NCBI RefSeq assembly: GCF_041052385.1
Contig: NZ_CP163439.1
Location: forward strand, 9,289,001-9,353,000
Reading direction: 5' to 3'
Origin: Streptomyces sp. R28
Lineage (GTDB): Bacteria; Actinomycetota; Actinomycetes; Streptomycetales; Streptomycetaceae
DNA: 64,000 bases
The translations under genes were made by a program, and so were the position numbers. Below are positions 17,716 to 25,889 of this stretch, in pieces. Position 1 is the first letter of the stretch. Each line of letters starts with the position of its first letter. The notes below the pieces were generated by a model. That model was not told where the DNA came from and ran no database searches. It saw only the letters and a list, made by a program, of their open reading frames with translations.

Positions 17716-18366
17716 TCACGACTCGGGCCGCTTGACGCTTTCCAAGAGCATGTCCAGCCACTCCGCGACCTTGTCGCGGTGCTGGTCGGTGGGCAGTTGG
17801 GCGGCCCGCCAGGCGATTCCGCGCACGCCGTGGTCCTGCAGCAGCTTCTCCAGCGGATCCTCGGCGGCCTGGGCCGCCTCGCGCTCCGCGAGTCTTTGCA
17901 GCAGGTCCTGCTCGGTGCGCTGGAGGGCGCCCGCGAGCGCCTCGGGGTCCTCAGCCGTGAGGAATCCGGCGTGCACGCGGAAGAAACGCTGGATAGCGTC
18001 ACAGTGTTCCATGGTGGGACGCCGGTCGCCGTTGATGAGAGCGCCTGCCTGCTGGCGCGACATGCCGGCGCCGTCGGCGATCTCCTGCTGGGTGTACTTG
18101 CGGCCGTTAGGCTTCAGGCGGGTGCGGCGCAGGAGGTCGAGGCGCTGCAGAAAACGGGCCTGGACGTCCGGCTCGCCCGCCGGGCGACCGCTCAGCAGGG
18201 CCCTGACCACGGGTTCCGGGACGCCGGAGGCGGCGGACAGGCGGCCGGTGGCGAAGACCTCCGCGTGGGCCACACCGAGCCGGTCGGCGAGCGCGGTGAC
18301 ACGAGCGACGACGGCCGGCAGTGCGGCCGTCGGCGTGGCGGCCGAACCCTCGAAGCCATCCGTCAC
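17716..18366 (-). CDS. XRE-like helix-turn-helix regulator
   Basis: DNA-binding regulator of 216 aa. The HTH is central (about 75-125), with KYTQQEIADGAGMSRQQAGAL as its two core helices and NGDRRPTMEHCDAI following. The N-terminal 60 residues and the coiled, Glu/Gln-rich region after 130 (LQRTEQDLLQRLAEREAAQ) are probably for dimer contacts. GTG 18366 is chosen because TAGGAG sits eight bases upstream; the open frame runs 34 codons further without support. It forms an operon with the HExxH peptidase and probably controls its own promoter. Confidence 0.85.
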   Translation of the reverse strand: MTDGFEGSAATPTAALPAVVARVTALADRLGVAHAEVFATGRLSAASGVPEPVVRALLSGRPAGEPDVQARFLQRLDLLRRTRLKPNGRKYTQQEIADGAGMSRQQAGALINGDRRPTMEHCDAIQRFFRVHAGFLTAEDPEALAGALQRTEQDLLQRLAEREAAQAAEDPLEKLLQDHGVRGIAWRAAQLPTDQHRDKVAEWLDMLLESVKRPES

Positions 18367-18461
18367 CGACAGAACTCCTACGTCTCTCACAGGCTTCTCA
18401 CAAACGGTTGCCGTGAACCTGACGGACATTACCGGTTGGTTCGAACTCACATCCAGGTCTC

Positions 18462-18475
18462 GCCACAACTGTGGC
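18462..18475. promoter_or_regulatory. Inverted repeat upstream of the XRE-like gene
   Basis: GCCACA-AC-TGTGGC is a 6-bp-arm perfect inverted repeat 96 bp upstream of the regulator start, in the gap shared with the divergent ligand-domain gene. It is a candidate autoregulatory operator. Short palindromes arise by chance, so confidence is limited. Confidence 0.35.
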
Positions 18476-18513
18476 CAATTTCAGCCGTCAACAGGCATGA
18501 AATGCCACGATAG

Positions 18514-18543
18514 TTGACACGCCTCGGACCGGGGCAGCAGGAT
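18514..18543 (+). promoter_or_regulatory. Sigma-HrdB-type promoter
   Basis: TTGACA (18514-18519) and CAGGAT (18538-18543) are spaced by 18 bp, close to the vegetative Streptomyces consensus TTGACN/TAGGAT. Transcription would start near 18550, about 40 bp before the ATG of the downstream gene. Confidence 0.55.
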
Positions 18544-18589
18544 CAAGACGCCGCGTGAAGGCCGCATAGGCAAGAGGGGTGACCTCCCG

Positions 18590-19252
18590 ATGGCATATCA
18601 GGCAGGTGGGCAGCGGTCCGTACCGCGGCCCGCCCCCGAGAGTCCCGAGGCCCAGGCGTACCTACGGGACTACGCCACCCTCCTGGAGGCCGTGCCCTTC
18701 CCGTCCGTCATCCTCGACCACCGCTGGGACGTCGTTCTGGCGAACACCGCTTTCGCGTCACTTTTCCGCGGCGTGGGCCCGCACCCCACGGCCATGCCCG
18801 ACGAGAACTTCCTCAGGTTCGTGCTCTTCCACCCGGACGCCGGCACGGTCCTCGGTGAGCACGAGTCCAGTTGGTGCCTGCCGATGCTGGCCCACTTCGC
18901 GGCCGCCGTCGAGCGGCACGGACACGACCACGGGCTGCAGGCCATCCGCCGCGAGATCGCCCAGGATCCGATCATGGAGGCCGCCTACCGGCAGGGCCTG
19001 CCGCACTGGATCCGCGCGGTCGGCGAGCGGGCCGTCGCCCATGACGGCGCCGTCCGTCCCTTGCTGCACCCCGACCCGCGCTGGGGTTCGACCGAATGCC
19101 GGGTCGTCGACGAGACGCCCAGGACCCTGCAGGAGATCGGCTACACCCGGCTGACGCTGGTGCTGCGCGAGGTGCGCCGCGACCGGTCCAGGACGCGCGC
19201 GGCCCGCCGCACCGCGGCCCACCTGCGCGTGGTGCCCGCCCCCGAGGACTGA
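18590..19252 (+). CDS. MmyB-like ligand-binding-domain protein lacking an HTH
   Basis: 220-aa protein consisting almost entirely of the PAS-like ligand-binding domain that normally follows an XRE HTH in MmyB-type actinobacterial regulators: FPSVILDHRWDVVLANTAFASLF (about residues 36-58) is the diagnostic opening, with NFLRFVLFHPDA and a terminal LTLVLREV strand. No helix-turn-helix precedes it. The ATG is preceded by AGAGGGGTGACC, so a start further upstream is not needed. It could be a stand-alone ligand sensor or an anti-regulator. It is divergent from the XRE-like gene, and a functional pairing with it is speculation. A terminator follows. Confidence 0.75.
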   Translation: MAYQAGGQRSVPRPAPESPEAQAYLRDYATLLEAVPFPSVILDHRWDVVLANTAFASLFRGVGPHPTAMPDENFLRFVLFHPDAGTVLGEHESSWCLPMLAHFAAAVERHGHDHGLQAIRREIAQDPIMEAAYRQGLPHWIRAVGERAVAHDGAVRPLLHPDPRWGSTECRVVDETPRTLQEIGYTRLTLVLREVRRDRSRTRAARRTAAHLRVVPAPED

Positions 19253-19254
19253 CC

Positions 19255-19291
19255 GGGGCACCGTCGGCGTTCAGGTCGCCGACGGCGCCCC
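19255..19291 (+). terminator. Strong hairpin terminator
   Basis: GGGGCACCGTCGGCG (19255-19269) pairs with CGCCGACGGCGCCCC (19277-19291) over 14 of 15 positions around a 7-base loop, three bases after the stop of the ligand-domain gene. There is no T-run, as is usual in Streptomyces. Confidence 0.7.
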
Positions 19292-19354
19292 GTCAGCGCG
19301 CTGCCCGGTTCCTGCGAGGAGACGGCGCGGGACTGTTCCCTCCAGGTGTGCTGT

Positions 19355-19368
19355 GTGACATAGTACTG
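19355..19368. promoter_or_regulatory. Candidate GntR operator, copy 1
   Basis: GTGACATAGTACTG lies 3-16 bp before the start of the first hydroxyproline gene. It matches GTGACATTGCACAG upstream of the GntR gene (24142-24155) at 11 of 14 positions. The core GTAC is palindromic. The position, overlapping the start region, suits repression. Regulator assignment is inference from the shared motif and the cluster. Confidence 0.45.
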
Positions 19369-19370
19369 AT

Positions 19371-20522
19371 GTGACCGAGCGACTGACCTGCGACGTCGTG
19401 GTCGTCGGAGCCGGGATGGTGGGCGCTGCCTGCGCGCTGTACGCGGCTCGGGCGGGCCTCGACGTGATCCTCGTCGACCGCGGCCCGGTGGCCGGCGGCA
19501 CGACCGGCGCCGGCGAGGGCAACATCCTCGTCTCCGACAAGGAACCGGGCCCGGAGCTCGACCTCGCGCTGCTGTCCGGCCGCCTGTGGGGCGAACTGGC
19601 GCTGGAGTCCGGGGCGCCCGTCGAGTACGAGGCGAAGGGCGGTGTCGTCGTGGCCTCGTCCCCGGGCGGGCTCGCGGCGCTGGAGCGGTTCGCCGACGGA
19701 CAACGCGCCGCGGGGGTAGTCGCCGAACCGGTCGCGGGTGACGCGCTGTACGAACTCGAACCCCATCTCGCCCCCGGCCTGCCCGGCGCCGTCCACTACC
19801 CCCAGGACTGCCAGGTCATGCCCGCCCTGGCCGCCGCCCACCTCGCCCGCGCCTCGGGTGCCCGCCTGTTCACCGGCCGGACGGTGACGGACGTCCTGCG
19901 CACGCCGGACGGCGCGGTGCGCGGGGTCCGCACGGACCGGGGCGACATCCACGCCCCGGCGATCGTCAACGCGGCCGGCACCTGGGGCGCAGAGCTCGCC
20001 GCACTCGCGGGCGTCCACCTCCCCGTCCTCCCGCGGCGCGGCTTCGTCCTGGTCACCGAGCCACTGCCGCGCCTGGTCCGCCACAAGGTGTACGCCGCCG
20101 ACTACGTGGCCGACGTGGCCAGCGATGCGGCGGCGCTGCAGACCTCGCCGGTCGTCGAGGGCACGGCGGCGGGACCGATCCTGATCGGGTCGAGCCGCGA
20201 ACGGGTCGGCTTCGACCGGAGCTTCTCCCTGCCCGTCGTACGGGCGCTCGCGGCGGGCGCGACGCGGCTGTTCCCCTTCCTGTCGGACGTGCACGCGATG
20301 CGCGCCTACCTGGGCTTCCGCCCGTACATGCCCGACCACCTGCCCGCCATCGGGCCCGACCCCCGGGTTCCCGGCCTGCACCACGCCTGCGGTCACGAGG
20401 GCGCCGGCATCGGACTCGCCACCGGCACCGGTCACTTGATCGCGCAGGCGCTGACCGCGAAGGCCCCCGACCTGGACCTGACGCCCTTTCGCCCCGACCG
20501 CTTCGCCGAGGAGGCCGTATGA
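19371..20522 (+). CDS. FAD-dependent oxidoreductase, D-hydroxyproline dehydrogenase beta-type subunit
   Basis: DAO-family flavoprotein of 383 aa. The FAD-binding fold opens at DVVVVGAGMVGAACALYAARAG (about residues 6-27; GxGxxG) and a C-terminal HACGHEGAGIGLATGTG block (about 340-356) completes it. Its genomic partners, a small 2Fe-2S protein and a larger NAD(P)-type oxidoreductase with a BFD-like cluster, match heteromeric D-hydroxyproline dehydrogenases, which oxidise cis-4-hydroxy-D-proline to a pyrroline carboxylate. GTG 19371 has no clear ribosome site, so it may be leaderless. The stop overlaps the next ATG (ATGA). A sarcosine or other D-amino-acid role cannot be excluded from this gene alone. 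Confidence 0.85.
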   Translation: MTERLTCDVVVVGAGMVGAACALYAARAGLDVILVDRGPVAGGTTGAGEGNILVSDKEPGPELDLALLSGRLWGELALESGAPVEYEAKGGVVVASSPGGLAALERFADGQRAAGVVAEPVAGDALYELEPHLAPGLPGAVHYPQDCQVMPALAAAHLARASGARLFTGRTVTDVLRTPDGAVRGVRTDRGDIHAPAIVNAAGTWGAELAALAGVHLPVLPRRGFVLVTEPLPRLVRHKVYAADYVADVASDAAALQTSPVVEGTAAGPILIGSSRERVGFDRSFSLPVVRALAAGATRLFPFLSDVHAMRAYLGFRPYMPDHLPAIGPDPRVPGLHHACGHEGAGIGLATGTGHLIAQALTAKAPDLDLTPFRPDRFAEEAV

Positions 20523-20821
20523 GAACCCCTCTGGAGCTTGCCGACGCCCACCCGGGCCCGGCCTTCACGGTCACCCTGGACGGCCGCGAGACCGAGGCAC
20601 TGCCCGGCCGAACGGTCGCCGCCGCGCTCTGGGCGGCCGGGATCACGTCGTGGCGCAGCACTCGGGGCGAGGGGCGCCCGCGTGGCGTCTTCTGTGGCAT
20701 CGGCGTCTGCTTCGACTGCCTGGTCACCGTCAACGACCGCCCGAACCAGCGGGCCTGTCTGGTGCCCCTGCACCCGGGCGACGTCATCCGCACGCAGGAG
20801 GGGACGGGGCACGATGGCTGA
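20519..20821 (+). CDS. 2Fe-2S ferredoxin-like subunit of hydroxyproline dehydrogenase
   Basis: 100-aa plant-type ferredoxin-like subunit that relays electrons in the dehydrogenase complex. The cluster cysteines are visible as C59-x4-C64-x2-C67 (FCGIGVCFDC) with C80 in NQRAC. It starts at an ATGA overlap with the flavoprotein gene, and its stop overlaps the start of the alpha-type subunit (ATG 20815), so three subunits are made from one coupled message. Homologous small subunits accompany sarcosine- or hydroxyproline-type dehydrogenases; the epimerase and deaminase downstream favour the latter. Confidence 0.88.
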   Translation: MRTPLELADAHPGPAFTVTLDGRETEALPGRTVAAALWAAGITSWRSTRGEGRPRGVFCGIGVCFDCLVTVNDRPNQRACLVPLHPGDVIRTQEGTGHDG

Positions 20822-22192
20822 CCTCGCGGTGATCGGCGCGGGTCCGGCGGGACTCGCCGCGGCGCTGGCGGCGCCGCACAGGGCGTGACGGTCGCGGTCG
20901 TCGACTCGGCGACGGAAGCGGGCGGGCAGTTCTACCGTCAGCCCGCGTCCGGTCTGCGCGCACGGCGGCCTGAGGCCCTGCACCACCAGTGGCGAACCTG
21001 GGAACGGCTGAAGGACGGTCTGGCCGGGAGCGCGGTCCAGCTGCTGACGGATCATCATGTCTGGTCCGTGGAACGGGACTCCGGCGGTCTCACCGTGCAC
21101 GCCCTGCTCGGCCCCGAGCAGCAGGAGCCCCTCGCCGTGCGCGCCGACGCCGTACTCCTTGCCACCGGCGGCTACGAGCGGGTGCTTCCCTTCCCCGGCT
21201 GGACCCTTCCCGGTGTCGTCACCGCCGGCGGTGCCCAGGCCATGCTGAAGGGCGGGCTCGTGGTGCCGGGGCGCAGAGCGGTCGTCGCCGGGACCGGGCC
21301 GCTGCTGCTGCCCGTGGCGACCGGGCTCGCGGCGGCGGGCGTCGAGGTCGCGGCGCTCGTCGAGGCGGCAGGCCCCAAGGACCTCGTACGGCACGGGCGG
21401 GCGCTGGCCGGCAAGGTTCCCGAGGGCGCCGGATACGCGGCCCGCCTCCTGCGTCACCGCGTCCGCCTCCTCTCCCGCCATACGGTCGTCCGCGCCCACG
21501 GCGACGAGCGGCTCACCGGTGTCACCGTGGCCGCGCTGGACACCGACGGGCGGGCCCGCCCCGGCACCGGGCGGTACCTCCCGTGCGACACCCTCGCGGT
21601 CGGACACGGGATGCTCCCGCACACCGACCTCGCCGAGACCCTCGGCTGCCGCCTGGACGGCCTCACGGTGGCCGTCGACGACGAGCAGCGCACGGATGTG
21701 CCCGGCGTATGGGCGGCGGGCGAGTCCACCGGCATCGGCGGCGCGGCCCTCGCCCTGGCCGAGGGACACATCGCCGGACGCTCGATCGCCGCACGCCTGA
21801 AGGGCGCCGAACCCGACCCGGCGCAGTGGGCGCCGGCCGCCAAGGCCCGTACGAGACTTCGCAGGCTGGCCGCCGCCCTCGACGCCGCGTACCCGCCGCC
21901 CGCGCACTGGAGCGACCAGGTCACCGACGACACCCTCGTCTGCCGTTGCGAGGAGGTCACCGCCGGGGCCGTCCGCGAGGCCGTGGACGAGCTCGGGGCG
22001 GGCGACGTCCGCACCGTGAAACTGCTGACCCGGGCCGGAATGGGCTGGTGCCAGGGACGTGTGTGCGGGCCTGCGGTCGCCGGACTCGCCGGATGCGAAC
22101 TCACCCCGTCCCGGCGGCCGTTCGCGCGACCCGTACCGCTCGGTGTGCTCGCCCGGCAACACGACATCGCCACGGAGAGAGGAACCTCATGA
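20815..22192 (+). pseudogene. NAD/FAD oxidoreductase, hydroxyproline dehydrogenase alpha-type subunit, frameshifted
   Basis: Two frames together encode one subunit of about 458 aa. ATG 20815 gives MADLAVIGAGPAGLAAALAA, then a stop; the next frame continues with AQGVTVAVVDSATEAGGQFY, the expected second strand of the FAD fold. One missing base at 20866-20874 (CGGCC written as CGCC) explains the break. The remainder is intact: a second dinucleotide fold (AVVAGTGPLLLPVATGLAAAG) and a C-terminal BFD-like 2Fe-2S domain with CRCEE and GWCQGRVC. As written only an internal GTG at 20885 could start the long frame, which would remove the FAD motif. Confidence 0.85.
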
Positions 22193-23079
22193 CCGACCAC
22201 CGCCCCTGGCGCGGCGTCCTCGTCGCCACCGCCCTCCCGCTCGACGACGACCTCCGCGTCGACCACGACAAGTACGCCGAGCACTGCGCCTGGCTCGTCG
22301 AGAACGGCTGCGACGGCGTCGTGCCGAACGGCTCCCTCGGGGAGTACCAGGTCCTCACCCCCGAAGAGCGGGCGAAGGTCGTGGAGACCGCGGTGGCCGC
22401 GATCGGCGGCTCGCGGGTGATGCCGGGCGTGGCCGCCTACGGCTCGGCCGAGTCCCGCCGCTGGGCCGAGCAGGCGCGCGACGCGGGCTGCGAGTCCGTG
22501 ATGCTGCTGCCGCCCAACGCCTACCGTGCCGACGAGCGCTCGGTGCTGTCGCACTACGCGGCGGTCGCCGAGGCGGGCATCCCGATCGTGGCGTACAACA
22601 ACCCCATCGACACCAAGGTCGACCTCGTCCCCGAACTACTCGCCAAGCTGCACGGCGAGGGGTACATCCACGCGGTCAAGGAGTTCTCCGGCGACGTCCG
22701 CCGCGCTTACCAGATCGCCGAACTCGCCCCGGAACTCGACCTGTTGATCGGTGCCGACGACGTCCTGCTGGAACTCGCGATCGCCGGCGCCAAGGGCTGG
22801 GTCGCCGGCTACCCGAACGCGCTGCCGAGGTCCACCGTGGAGCTGTACCGCGCGGCCGTCGGCGGCGACCTCGGCACCGCCAAGAAGCTCTACGAGCAGC
22901 TGCACCCGCTGCTGCGCTGGGACTCCAAGGTCGAGTTCGTGCAGGCGATCAAGCTCTCCATGGACATCGTCGGCCGTCACGGGGGACGCTGCCGTCCACC
23001 ACGGGTGCCCCTGCTGCCCGAGCAGGAGGCCGCGATCCGCGCAGACACCGAGCAGGCCGTCGCCGCAGGGCTCGCGTGA
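22189..23079 (+). CDS. DapA-family lyase, 1-pyrroline-4-hydroxy-2-carboxylate deaminase-like
   Basis: Class I Schiff-base aldolase-fold enzyme of 296 aa. The catalytic lysine is Lys164 (HAVKEFSGD) and the proton-shuttling Tyr136 lies in VAYNNP; NGSLGEY (47-53) is the substrate-loop motif of the family. In hydroxyproline catabolism such a member deaminates 1-pyrroline-4-hydroxy-2-carboxylate to alpha-ketoglutarate semialdehyde. The ATG overlaps the previous stop (ATGA) and has GAGAGGA upstream. True dihydrodipicolinate synthase is unlikely given the context. The next enzyme, a semialdehyde dehydrogenase, is not in the window. Confidence 0.85.
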   Translation: MTDHRPWRGVLVATALPLDDDLRVDHDKYAEHCAWLVENGCDGVVPNGSLGEYQVLTPEERAKVVETAVAAIGGSRVMPGVAAYGSAESRRWAEQARDAGCESVMLLPPNAYRADERSVLSHYAAVAEAGIPIVAYNNPIDTKVDLVPELLAKLHGEGYIHAVKEFSGDVRRAYQIAELAPELDLLIGADDVLLELAIAGAKGWVAGYPNALPRSTVELYRAAVGGDLGTAKKLYEQLHPLLRWDSKVEFVQAIKLSMDIVGRHGGRCRPPRVPLLPEQEAAIRADTEQAVAAGLA

Positions 23080-23112
23080 CCGCACCCCACTGATCGCAAA
23101 GGAGGCCGGCCC

Positions 23113-24113
23113 GTGCGCAGCAAACTCGTCCTGCACGCCGTCGACTCGCACACCGAGGGCATGCCCACCCGCGTCATCACCGGCGGCATCGGCACGATCC
23201 CGGGCGCGACCATGAACGAGCGGCGCCTGTACTTCCGTGAGCACCGCGACCACATCAAGCAGCTCCTGATGAACGAGCCGCGCGGTCACTCGGCGATGAG
23301 CGGCGCGATCCTCCAGCCGCCCACCCGCCCCGACTGCGACTGGGGCGTGATCTACATCGAGGTCTCCGGCTATCTGCCGATGTGCGGGCACGGCACGATC
23401 GGCGTGGCGACCGTGCTCGTCGAGACCGGCATGGTGGAGGTCGTCGAACCGGTCACCACGATCCGGCTCGACACCCCGGCGGGCCTGGTCGTCGCCGAGG
23501 TGGCGGTTCAGGACGGCGCCGCGAAGGCGGTCACCCTCCAGAACGTGCCCTCCTTCTCCGTCGCCCTCGACCGCAAGATCGCACTGGCCGACGGGCGCAC
23601 GGTGACATACGACATGGCATACGGCGGCAACTTCTACGCCATCGCGCCGTTGGAGGAGTTCGGGCTGCCCTTCGACCGTTCCCGCAAGGACGACATCCTC
23701 AAGGCGGGACTCTCCCTCATGGCGGCGATCAACGCCGAGGAGGAGCCCGTGCACCCCGAGGACCCGTCCATCCGTGGCTGCCACCACGTCCACCTCATCG
23801 CCCCCGGCGCCACCGCCCGCCACTCCCGGCACGCCATGGCGATCCACCCCGGCTGGTTCGACCGCTCGCCCTGCGGCACGGGCACCAGCGCGCGGATGGC
23901 GCAGTTGCACGCCCGCGGTGAACTGCCCCTGCACACCGAGTTCGTGAACGAGTCCTTCATCGGGACACGGTTCACCGCCGCCTCCTCGGCACCACCGAGG
24001 TCGCGGGCCGGCCGGCCGTCCTGCCCAGCTTCACCGGCCGTGCCTGGATCACCGGCACCGCGCAGTACCTGCTCGATCCGTCGGATCCGTTCCCGGCCGG
24101 GTTCGTGCTGTGA
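23113..24113 (+). pseudogene. 4-hydroxyproline 2-epimerase (proline racemase family), 3' frameshift
   Basis: Interconverts trans-4-hydroxy-L-proline and cis-4-hydroxy-D-proline, the first step of the pathway. Both catalytic cysteines are present, Cys91 in MCGHGTIG and Cys254 in SPCGTGTS, which argues for epimerase rather than dehydratase. GTG 23113 has AAAGGAGG upstream. The frame is correct to NESFIGTRF near residue 288. It then loses register at 23974-23979. Adding one G restores the family C-terminus (LLGTTEVAG...AWITGTAQYLLDP...FVL) and a stop at 24113, giving 333 aa. As written, an unrelated Arg/Ser-rich tail continues to 24126. Activity is uncertain until the base is checked. Confidence 0.87.
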
Positions 24114-24141
24114 ACGTCGAGGATAATGAGGCGCGTAACGC

Positions 24142-24155
24142 GTGACATTGCACAG
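24142..24155. promoter_or_regulatory. Candidate GntR operator, copy 2
   Basis: GTGACATTGCACAG lies 12-25 bp before the GntR start codon and matches the site ahead of the hydroxyproline operon at 11 of 14 positions. This fits autoregulation plus control of the operon. Confidence 0.45.
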
Positions 24156-24166
24156 CTAGGAGACCC

Positions 24167-24871
24167 ATGGCCGCCCAGCGCACCAGCGCCCCGCCCGCCG
24201 CAGCCGGCCCGGCGCTGCCCACCCTGGGCGGCAAGAAGAGCAGCTACCGCGAGCGGGTCGCCGACGCCCTGCGAGCCGCGCTGATCGCCGGGGAACTGCT
24301 CCCCGGCGAGGTGTACTCCGCGCCGGCCCTCGCCGCCCGCTTCGGCGTCTCGGCGACCCCGGTGCGCGAGGCCATGCTGGACCTGGTCAAGGAAGGCCTG
24401 GTCGACACCGTCCCCAACAAGGGCTTCCGGGTCACCGCGGTCTCCGAGAAACAGCTCGACGAGTACAAGCACATTCGCGCCCTCATCGAGATCCCCACGG
24501 TGGTGGAGCTGGCCACGACCGCCGACAAGGTCTCCCTGGAGGCGTTGCGCCCCGCCGCCCGGGAGATCGTCCAGGCCGCCGTCTCCGGTGACCTCATCGC
24601 GTACGTCGAGGCCGACACCCGCTTCCACCTCGGCCTGCTCGCCCTCGCCGGCAACGCCCACCTCGTCGAGGTCGTCGGCGACCTGCGCAAACGCTCCCGT
24701 CTCTACGGCCTCACCGCGCTGGTCGAGGCGGGCCGGCTGCTGGCCTCCGCCGAGGAGCATCTCGAACTCCTCGACGCACTGATCGCCCGCGACGACAAGG
24801 CCGTACGCGAGGTCATGACCCGCCACCTCGGACACGTGCGCGGCATGTGGGCCGCCCGCGGAGACCGTTGA
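24167..24871 (+). CDS. GntR-family regulator, FadR/FCD subfamily
   Basis: Ligand-responsive repressor of 234 aa. The winged helix (about 22-90) reads SYRERVADALRAALIAGELLPG followed by recognition segment FGVSATPVREAMLDL. The helical FCD domain (about 100-225) has the metal/ligand residues Asp and His in EADTRFHLGLL and HLGHVRG. ATG 24167 has CTAGGAGA upstream. It is the last gene of the hydroxyproline cluster and probably controls it. The 180 bp after it, up to the convergent ABC gene, holds no recognisable gene. Confidence 0.92.
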   Translation: MAAQRTSAPPAAAGPALPTLGGKKSSYRERVADALRAALIAGELLPGEVYSAPALAARFGVSATPVREAMLDLVKEGLVDTVPNKGFRVTAVSEKQLDEYKHIRALIEIPTVVELATTADKVSLEALRPAAREIVQAAVSGDLIAYVEADTRFHLGLLALAGNAHLVEVVGDLRKRSRLYGLTALVEAGRLLASAEEHLELLDALIARDDKAVREVMTRHLGHVRGMWAARGDR

Positions 24872-25051
24872 CGCGGTACGCAACCGGCTTGTGTTCCTCG
24901 CGCGGCCACGCGGCGAAGAACACCACCGTCGACGGGCCCCAGCCTGGGCCGGGGCAACCCGGACACGGTCGTCGGCGCCACCGCCACCGCCTACTGCTAC
25001 CTGTGCGGCCTGCGGCTGTCCGTGAGCGTCAACCCCGGTCGGCAGGCCGGT

Positions 25052-25864
25052 TCAGCGAGGTGGAGGCGTATCCGACTTCGTGACCGCGTCCTCGGGAACC
25101 CCGCGCTTCGCCGCCTGGATCTGCTCGTACACATGGGTGCGCAGTTCGGCGAAGCGCGCGTCCACCCGGGTGTGCAACTGGTCGCGCTCGGCGGGCAGAT
25201 CGACCTTCAGCTGCTCCTGGACGACGGTGGGCGAGGCGGACAGCACGATGACCCGCTCGCCGAGATAGACCGCCTCGTCGATGTCATGGGTGACGAACAG
25301 GATCGTGATGCCGCGCTCCCGCCACAGCCCCCGGACCAGGTCCTCCAGATCGGCCCGGGTCTGCGCGTCCACCGCCGCGAACGGCTCGTCCATCAGCAGC
25401 ACACGGGGCTCGTACGCCAGCGCCCGGGCGATGGCGACCCGCTGCTGCATCCCGCCGGACAGCTGCCACGGATACGCCGAGACGGCATCCGCCAGCCCCA
25501 CCGACTCCAACGCGTCCCGCACCAGCTCCCGGCGCCGCGCTTTGCTCAAGTCCTTCTGCTTCAAGGGGAGTTCGACGTTCTCGCCGACCCGCATCCACGG
25601 AAACAGGCTGCGCCCGTACTCCTGGAAGACGAACGCCATCCCGGGCGGCGGGCCGCTCACCTTCCGCCCCTCCAGCAGGACTTCACCGCCGGTCGGCGTG
25701 AGCAGACCGCCCATGCACTTCAGCAGCGTCGTCTTGCCACAGCCCGACGGGCCGACGAGGCAGACCAGTTCACCCGCGTCGACGGTGAAGGTGAGGTCGC
25801 GTACCGCCTCCACGCGGCGTCCGGATCCCTCGTAGACCTTCTTCAGGCCGCGTACGTCGAGCAT
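25052..25864 (-). CDS. ABC transporter ATPase, NitT/TauT type
   Basis: Nucleotide-binding subunit of 270 aa that powers the importer encoded with it. Walker A GPSGCGKTT (about 38-46), Q-loop FVFQEYGRSLFPWM (about 80), signature LSGGMQQR (about 132), Walker B VLLMDEPFAAVD (about 150) and switch His in VTHDIDEA (about 187) are all intact. The sequence is SsuB/TauB-like. ATG 25864 has AAGGGGCGG upstream. It is the last gene of a four-gene operon (binding protein, permease, permease, ATPase). Confidence 0.94.
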   Translation of the reverse strand: MLDVRGLKKVYEGSGRRVEAVRDLTFTVDAGELVCLVGPSGCGKTTLLKCMGGLLTPTGGEVLLEGRKVSGPPPGMAFVFQEYGRSLFPWMRVGENVELPLKQKDLSKARRRELVRDALESVGLADAVSAYPWQLSGGMQQRVAIARALAYEPRVLLMDEPFAAVDAQTRADLEDLVRGLWRERGITILFVTHDIDEAVYLGERVIVLSASPTVVQEQLKVDLPAERDQLHTRVDARFAELRTHVYEQIQAAKRGVPEDAVTKSDTPPPR

Positions 25865-25889
25865 GGACCGCCCCTTCACGATGTTCACT

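Noticed and set aside
15973..18513. 846-codon plus-strand frame spanning the hydrolase and the divergent regulator genes
   Set aside because: Arg/Pro-rich in its first half, overlaps three well-supported genes, and no ribosome site or domain.
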